From positions 69,396,224 to 69,460,223 of the forward strand of contig CM059971.1 of the NCBI GenBank assembly GCA_030490835.1: a DNA stretch of 64,000 bases, given 5' to 3'. This document shows, piece after piece, positions 60,080-64,000 of this stretch. Source of the stretch: Annona cherimola (lineage: Eukaryota; Streptophyta; Magnoliopsida; Magnoliales; Annonaceae). How positions within the stretch are numbered: position 1 is the first letter of the stretch; the number at the start of each line of letters is the position of its first letter. The notes under the pieces are model-generated. The model was not told where the DNA came from. It ran no database searches and saw only the letters and a program-made list of their open reading frames with translations. The position numbers and the translations under genes were made by a program.

Positions 60080-61199
60080 ATGGACCACGTCCGACGTATA
60101 TTTGTAGGGCCCGGAGAACCCTTGAACTGTGTTAATCCTCAATCCCTCCCAAGTACAAGTGCATTGCCAAGGAGAAGACATCAATGGACAAAGGTCCAAG
60201 ATAGAAAGCTTGTCGAGGTTCTCCTTTGTAACTTACATACGAGCACTATAGAGGCAAACAAATTTAAAGATGTTGTTCTCCAGGCCATTGCGCAGGAACT
60301 AAGTAATTTTTCCTCGGTGACCATCACACCCAGTAATGTCAAGAATCGTGTACATGGCATGAGGAAAACTTATGGAATGTACTGCACTGTACTCAACAAG
60401 ACAGGCATGGGATGGAAGCATCAGGAGAATCGATTTGATGGTCCTTTGCACGTTTGGAATGCGCTGATTGAGGTATGAATATCTTTACGAACTCTACTTT
60501 GAAATTTATGCATATGATTGTTTAATGGTCAATGGGATCCTGAATCATGCATTCTTTATCATGAATTTGCAACATGATAATAGGTACAAAAGACTGATGA
60601 AGCCTCAGCACTTGAGTTATGATGACCTGTATGAGTTGTTTAGAGGTAATCGTGCCACTAGGGAGTACATGTGCGCTGAGGGGTCACATTCCACACCCCC
60701 ATATGAAGACACTGAGGAGGAAGAGCATGAAGATGACTTCTCGATGGAGACCCCACACACTGAGGAGACAGTCATTGGATCCTCAGAACATACCGCCACC
60801 CCAGTCTCATCAGGGACTCCAGTAGGAGGTTCATTTCGTAATGATGGCGTGAGAGCTGAGAATGCAGAGTCATCCCGTGGCGTCTGTTTCAGGAGAACAA
60901 CTACGAGTGTGCGTAAGAGACCACAACAACCGATGGAGCAGTTTGCAAACATCTGTGATACGTACTTTGGATAACCTCCAGTTGTGACATTGAAACACTC
61001 CTGGCAAGAGAATCTTCAAAGTCTCCCAGAGTTGTTGCGTTCTATGGGCTTATCTAGTGAGTTGAGGGGAGCTGCTCTGCTTCACTTTACTAGACATCCA
61101 TTCCTGGCTAGCACATTTGTTAATGGGAATGATAATGCGCGGACTGGATCGAAAGCATACGTCAAGCCCATTTTCCATCTTCATGACATTAGTAGATGA
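60080..61199 (+). pseudogene. Myb/SANT-like DNA-binding protein of Harbinger element (ORF1 type), decayed
   Basis: The partner protein of plant Harbinger transposase, which binds element ends and helps import the transposase into the nucleus. Exon 1 is 60080-60472, starting at ATG with MDHVRRIF. The Myb/SANT-like domain spans residues about 36-131: HQWTKVQDRKLVEVLL, then VKNRVHGMRKTYGMY and the GMGWKHQENRF...VWNALIE end. A donor GTATGA follows. The frame resumes at 60573 with HDNRYKRLMKPQHLSYDDL, but the bases before it are CAA where an AG acceptor is expected. The second part is acidic (EEEEHEDDF). TAA at 60972-60974 interrupts it; the same frame then continues to TGA at 61197-61199 with TLKHSWQENLQSLPELLRSM and an AALLHFTRHPFLA segment typical of the C-terminal region. 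Two lesions make function unlikely. Confidence 0.82.
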
Positions 61200-61401
61200 A
61201 ATGGATGATTGTTCTATTCTTATCAAACTCTTCCTAGATTTGACTGCATGTTGTCATGAGCAATTAGTACTAGGACAAAAGTAGATGTTTCCAGTTTATG
61301 TTCTTCTTTACATGCTCCCATTTATGTAGGACCCGTTTATGCACTCTTAGATTGTCACATTGCTTGTTGTGATATTGATTGTTGTGTTATGGAATCATTA
61401 G

Positions 61402-61677
61402 GAACAGACTAATGAATTTCTTCTTATGATCTCTGCCATGCTTGTGAACGGATTGGTCAAGAAACGGATGGTGCGGGTGTACATTGTATTTGTTGGCCGT
61501 GTGCCTGGTATATATAGGACATGGCTTGAAGCACACACTTAGGTAAACGGGTTCAAAGGAGCGTGTTACCAATCCTTTAAAATCGAAGTAGAAGCTGAGG
61601 AGGCGTGGACATCTTATATGCAGCCCAAGAAAATGGAACCAGCAAAATCCGTGATCACCTTATGTGATTGCCCATAA
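61402..61677 (+). pseudogene. RNase H1 N-terminal (viroplasmin-like) domain ORF, with internal stop
   Basis: After an acceptor-like ATCATTAG the frame is open from 61402 and contains the hallmark pattern of the RNase H1 N-terminal domain: YIVFVGRVPGIYRTW, then VNGFKGACYQSF and an EAEEAW block. In known proteins this small domain binds RNA/DNA hybrids or double-stranded RNA and usually sits before an RNase H catalytic domain, or stands alone in plant proteins; a related domain is in caulimovirus inclusion-body proteins. No RNase H catalytic part follows here. TAG at 61540-61542 falls inside the domain, where the family usually has a Q codon, and TAA at 61675-61677 ends the frame. It may be a third gene of the Harbinger element or a neighbour captured by chance. 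Confidence 0.75.
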
Positions 61678-61679
61678 TG

Positions 61680-62735
61680 TGTTGGGTCATCTAGCAGGGC
61701 GATGATGAATCTTAGTTTTTGTAAGGCCTGTGGTAAACGGCCTAATGTGTAAATAGTACATGCAGACATGTAAGATTGATATAAGTTATGTAGGATGGTA
61801 CCAGGATTATGAGTTTGGCTATAAATGATGTGCTTTGTAACAGGTACGTGTTCGTCCTTGTTGACATACTGATCCCGGTCTACTAAATATATTTGAATTC
61901 CTCATGTTGTCCAGGGTAGATGTATCACTCTTTTCATGGATTATGACAAAATTATTCCGTTCAACCAAACATGGCACCATCATAGATTATCCAAGAAATA
62001 TATACAAAGTGCTCCCGGCCAAATTAAACTATGCACGATAAAGCCCCTACGTGCATTGGGACATATGAATTCAATTTTTCCACAGTAACAAAAAATGGTT
62101 TAAACTGTCATGGATCAAGTACTTGAAATGGGAAAGCAACGTCCATCATATGGAAATACTTTTGATAAATGCAATCCATTGACAAAACCCACTCCTTCCC
62201 AAGTTGTTGAAAATGGCAATGTATTAGAAAACCTTTCTTTTACCAAAAAAAATTGGTGGTATTACTCATCTCTATTATAGGGTCAAATGCTCCCGGCTGC
62301 TTATAATCTTCAATCTTCTCATAATCTATACAAAATTGAAAATACTAATTATCGAATTTATCAACTCGCAGAAATTATTTTCATAAATAATGTTTTTTTT
62401 ATATCCCCATCAGATTACTTTTGTAAAATAAAATAAACATATACAGTTACTTTTTAGTAATAATGGATAAACATTATTTTATTCATGTGTTTAGTAGAGT
62501 GACATGATTTTAGATTTAATAATATTGGGAGCATATATTGGATGATCCACACATTTAAAAAAATAATACGTTAAAAGATAGATTCAATATTATTTGGCGT
62601 AGAATGTTTTGTCTACCGAACATTCTCTGTCATCTTTATGAATCATTAATTAAAAACATAATCTAATTTTTTAGATTAGTATGACTTCTGAAATCCGTAA
62701 CACTCATTTGCTGTATACGTCCCCAATCAAACAAA
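61680..62735. other. Intergenic, no gene seen
   Basis: AT-rich with no recognisable coding frame. GTGCTCCCGGCC at about 62008 and ATGCTCCCGGCTGC at about 62287 share a word, which may mark a worn repeat pair. A Harbinger right end may lie near 61970. Confidence 0.45.
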
Positions 62736-62738
62736 TTT

Positions 62739-63345
62739 CCAATACATTTTTTAGATTAAAACATTCATAAAAAAATTAATTGTGTTTGTTTAGAGAACAA
62801 AGGGATATGAAAATTAATTATGCTTTCCCGTCAGACCCGCTAAAAGGCCACGCACCACACACACGACATCATTTGTATTTTTATAGCATTATTAGAAATA
62901 TTACTCCATGTTTCAACTTTAAAATTTAAATTATTTAGCTTATTAAACATATTTTATTTTATAATTTTATCGAAAATTGCTTTGATCAAAAAATTATATT
63001 TTGAAAGGATTGCTAAGTAAATAATCTTATATTTTCGATCTAAGTAATAAATAAATAAATAGTTATTTACTTACAGGATTTTTTAAAAATACAAATTTTC
63101 GATCAAAGTAATTTTCGATAAAATTATAAAATAAAATATGTTTAATAAATTAAATGATTTTAATTTTAAAGTTGAAACATGGAGTAATATTTATATTCTT
63201 ATAAAAATAAAAATGACATCGTGTGTGTGGTGCCCGACCTTTCAGCGGGTCTGACAGGAAAGCACAATTAGTTTTCATTCTCCATTATTCTCTAAACAAA
63301 CACATCACATAATTAATTAATTTATTTATGAATTAAATGTATTGG
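62739..63345. repeat. Foldback element, about 600 bp
   Basis: The ends are CCAATACATTT and AAATGTATTGG. Further in, GTGTTTGTTTAGAGAA pairs with TTCTCTAAACAAACAC, and GTCAGACCCGCTAAAAGGCC with GGTCTGAC-type sequence preceded by CCTTTCAGC. Deeper, CACCACACACACGACATCAT, ATTACTCCATGTTTCAAC and the TATCGAAAATTGCTTTGATC arms pair around a centre near 63042. Non-coding. Confidence 0.82.
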
Positions 63346-63359
63346 ATAAAATTATTTAC

Positions 63360-63560
63360 TTACCATTCTTTCTAGTTATTTACTTACTGGATTTTTTAAA
63401 TACAAGTTTTCGATCAAAGTAATCTTCGATAAATAATACAATAAAATGTGTCTAATAAGTTAAATAATTTAAATTTTAAAGTTGAAAATCGGGTAATATT
63501 TTTATTTTTATAAAAATAAAAATGATGTCGTGGGTGTGGTGCGTGGCCTTTCAGCGTCCT
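63360..63560. repeat. Extra half copy of the 62739-63345 foldback
   Basis: Repeats the right arm of the neighbouring element in direct orientation: TTACTGGATTTTTTAAATAC, TTTTCGATCAAAGTAATCTT, AAGTTGAAA, then a GTGTGGTGCGTGGCCTTTCA block. The divergence suggests it is older than, or independent of, the complete copy. Confidence 0.78.
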
Positions 63561-64000
63561 GCATTCATGTCGTATCCATGGTGGTCTACCATGCACGAGC
63601 GTGCCTTGTATAGAACAACGTCGACTTGGGTTGCTGCTCCCACCGAGACTTCCACCGTTTGTTGCTTTGACTAGGTACTGTGCAGTACCAGCTATTGACA
63701 ACTATGAATTCCAGCTATCATGCATGCATTAATTCGCCGGTACAACAGCTATTATCGTGCATTAATTCGCCGGTGCAGCTGCGACACCAGCTACGAATGA
63801 ATGATTTAAGCTCAAAAACACGTCACAGAGTTTTCGACCGAACCGAACGCACCCTTTATGTGCCAAGGTGGGCCGATAGGTGGGCCTAAAATTATAAAAT
63901 ATGCACAATATAAAATACTTAAAAATAAAAATAAATGCGTGCAAAACTGAAAGCAAAAGTGCACATGTAAAAATAGAAGATAAATATGATGTAAAATGCA
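63561..64000. other. Intergenic end of window; short direct repeat
   Basis: GCATTAATTCGCCGGT occurs twice about 33 bp apart (63726 and 63759). Otherwise nothing recognisable; the short open frames on both strands overlap each other and match no known protein. Confidence 0.5.

Larger units (their letters stand above)
58362..61677 (+). mobile_element. Decayed autonomous PIF/Harbinger transposon, coding core
   Basis: Plant PIF/Harbinger elements usually carry a DDE transposase gene and a Myb/SANT-like gene; both are present here on the same strand, transposase first. A third exon-like frame with an RNase H1 N-terminal domain follows within 0.3 kb. Terminal inverted repeats and the TTA target duplication could not be placed. 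A CAACCAAACATGGCACC sequence near 61970 resembles a Harbinger-type right end, but no matching left end was found. All three frames are broken, so the element is not autonomous now. Confidence 0.75.

Noticed and set aside
1..64000. CRISPR array, bacterial operon or organelle insertion
   Set aside because: No regularly spaced identical repeats, no compact co-directional prokaryotic genes, and no plastid or mitochondrial gene sequence recognised.

Overview
The window looks like nuclear DNA of a flowering plant. It is AT-rich, its genes have many GT-AG introns, the two intact genes encode plant-type versions of conserved eukaryotic proteins, and the space between and inside them is full of MITE and foldback elements, including one with the TTA target duplication of plant Tourist/PIF-Harbinger elements. 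The species cannot be named from the sequence alone.

Layout. 1-16.5 kb holds no recognisable gene. It is a patchwork of short foldback repeats, Tourist-like MITE relatives and one very large imperfect palindrome (about 5.3-8.2 kb) whose arms are built of short tandem repeats. 16.5-19.15 kb carries a complete minus-strand gene for cytosolic ribosomal protein eS8 (RPS8; five coding exons, 223 aa). 19.3-24.1 kb is repeats plus two unexplained GC-rich patches. 24.14-45.14 kb is one large minus-strand gene for the general transcription factor TFIIE alpha subunit (ten coding exons, 478 aa). Its introns, up to about 7.1 kb long, have taken in many MITEs and local tandem duplications. A non-coding leader segment precedes the start codon. 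A GC-rich stretch at 54.9-55.4 kb that lacks any minus-strand ATG and ends in a splice-donor-like sequence may be the distant first exon of the same gene.

57.7-61.7 kb carries a decayed autonomous PIF/Harbinger transposon. It has a HARBI1-type DDE transposase, a Myb/SANT-like DNA-binding ORF downstream on the same strand, and a third exon-like ORF with the RNase H1 N-terminal (viroplasmin-like) fold. All three contain stop codons or other lesions. 62.7-63.6 kb is a further foldback element with an extra half copy.

How the parts relate. RPS8 (translation) and TFIIE alpha (RNA polymerase II initiation) are ordinary housekeeping genes on the same strand and not functionally linked. The Harbinger element is the kind of element whose transposase can mobilise Tourist MITEs, so it may be related to the MITE copies here, but its termini were not found. 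The features most worth a second look are the giant palindrome, the three-ORF Harbinger arrangement, the MITEs with nested hairpins beside (TA)n/(GA)n runs, and the possible remote TFIIE alpha leader. All coordinates were read by eye; repeat boundaries are approximate unless exact ends are described.
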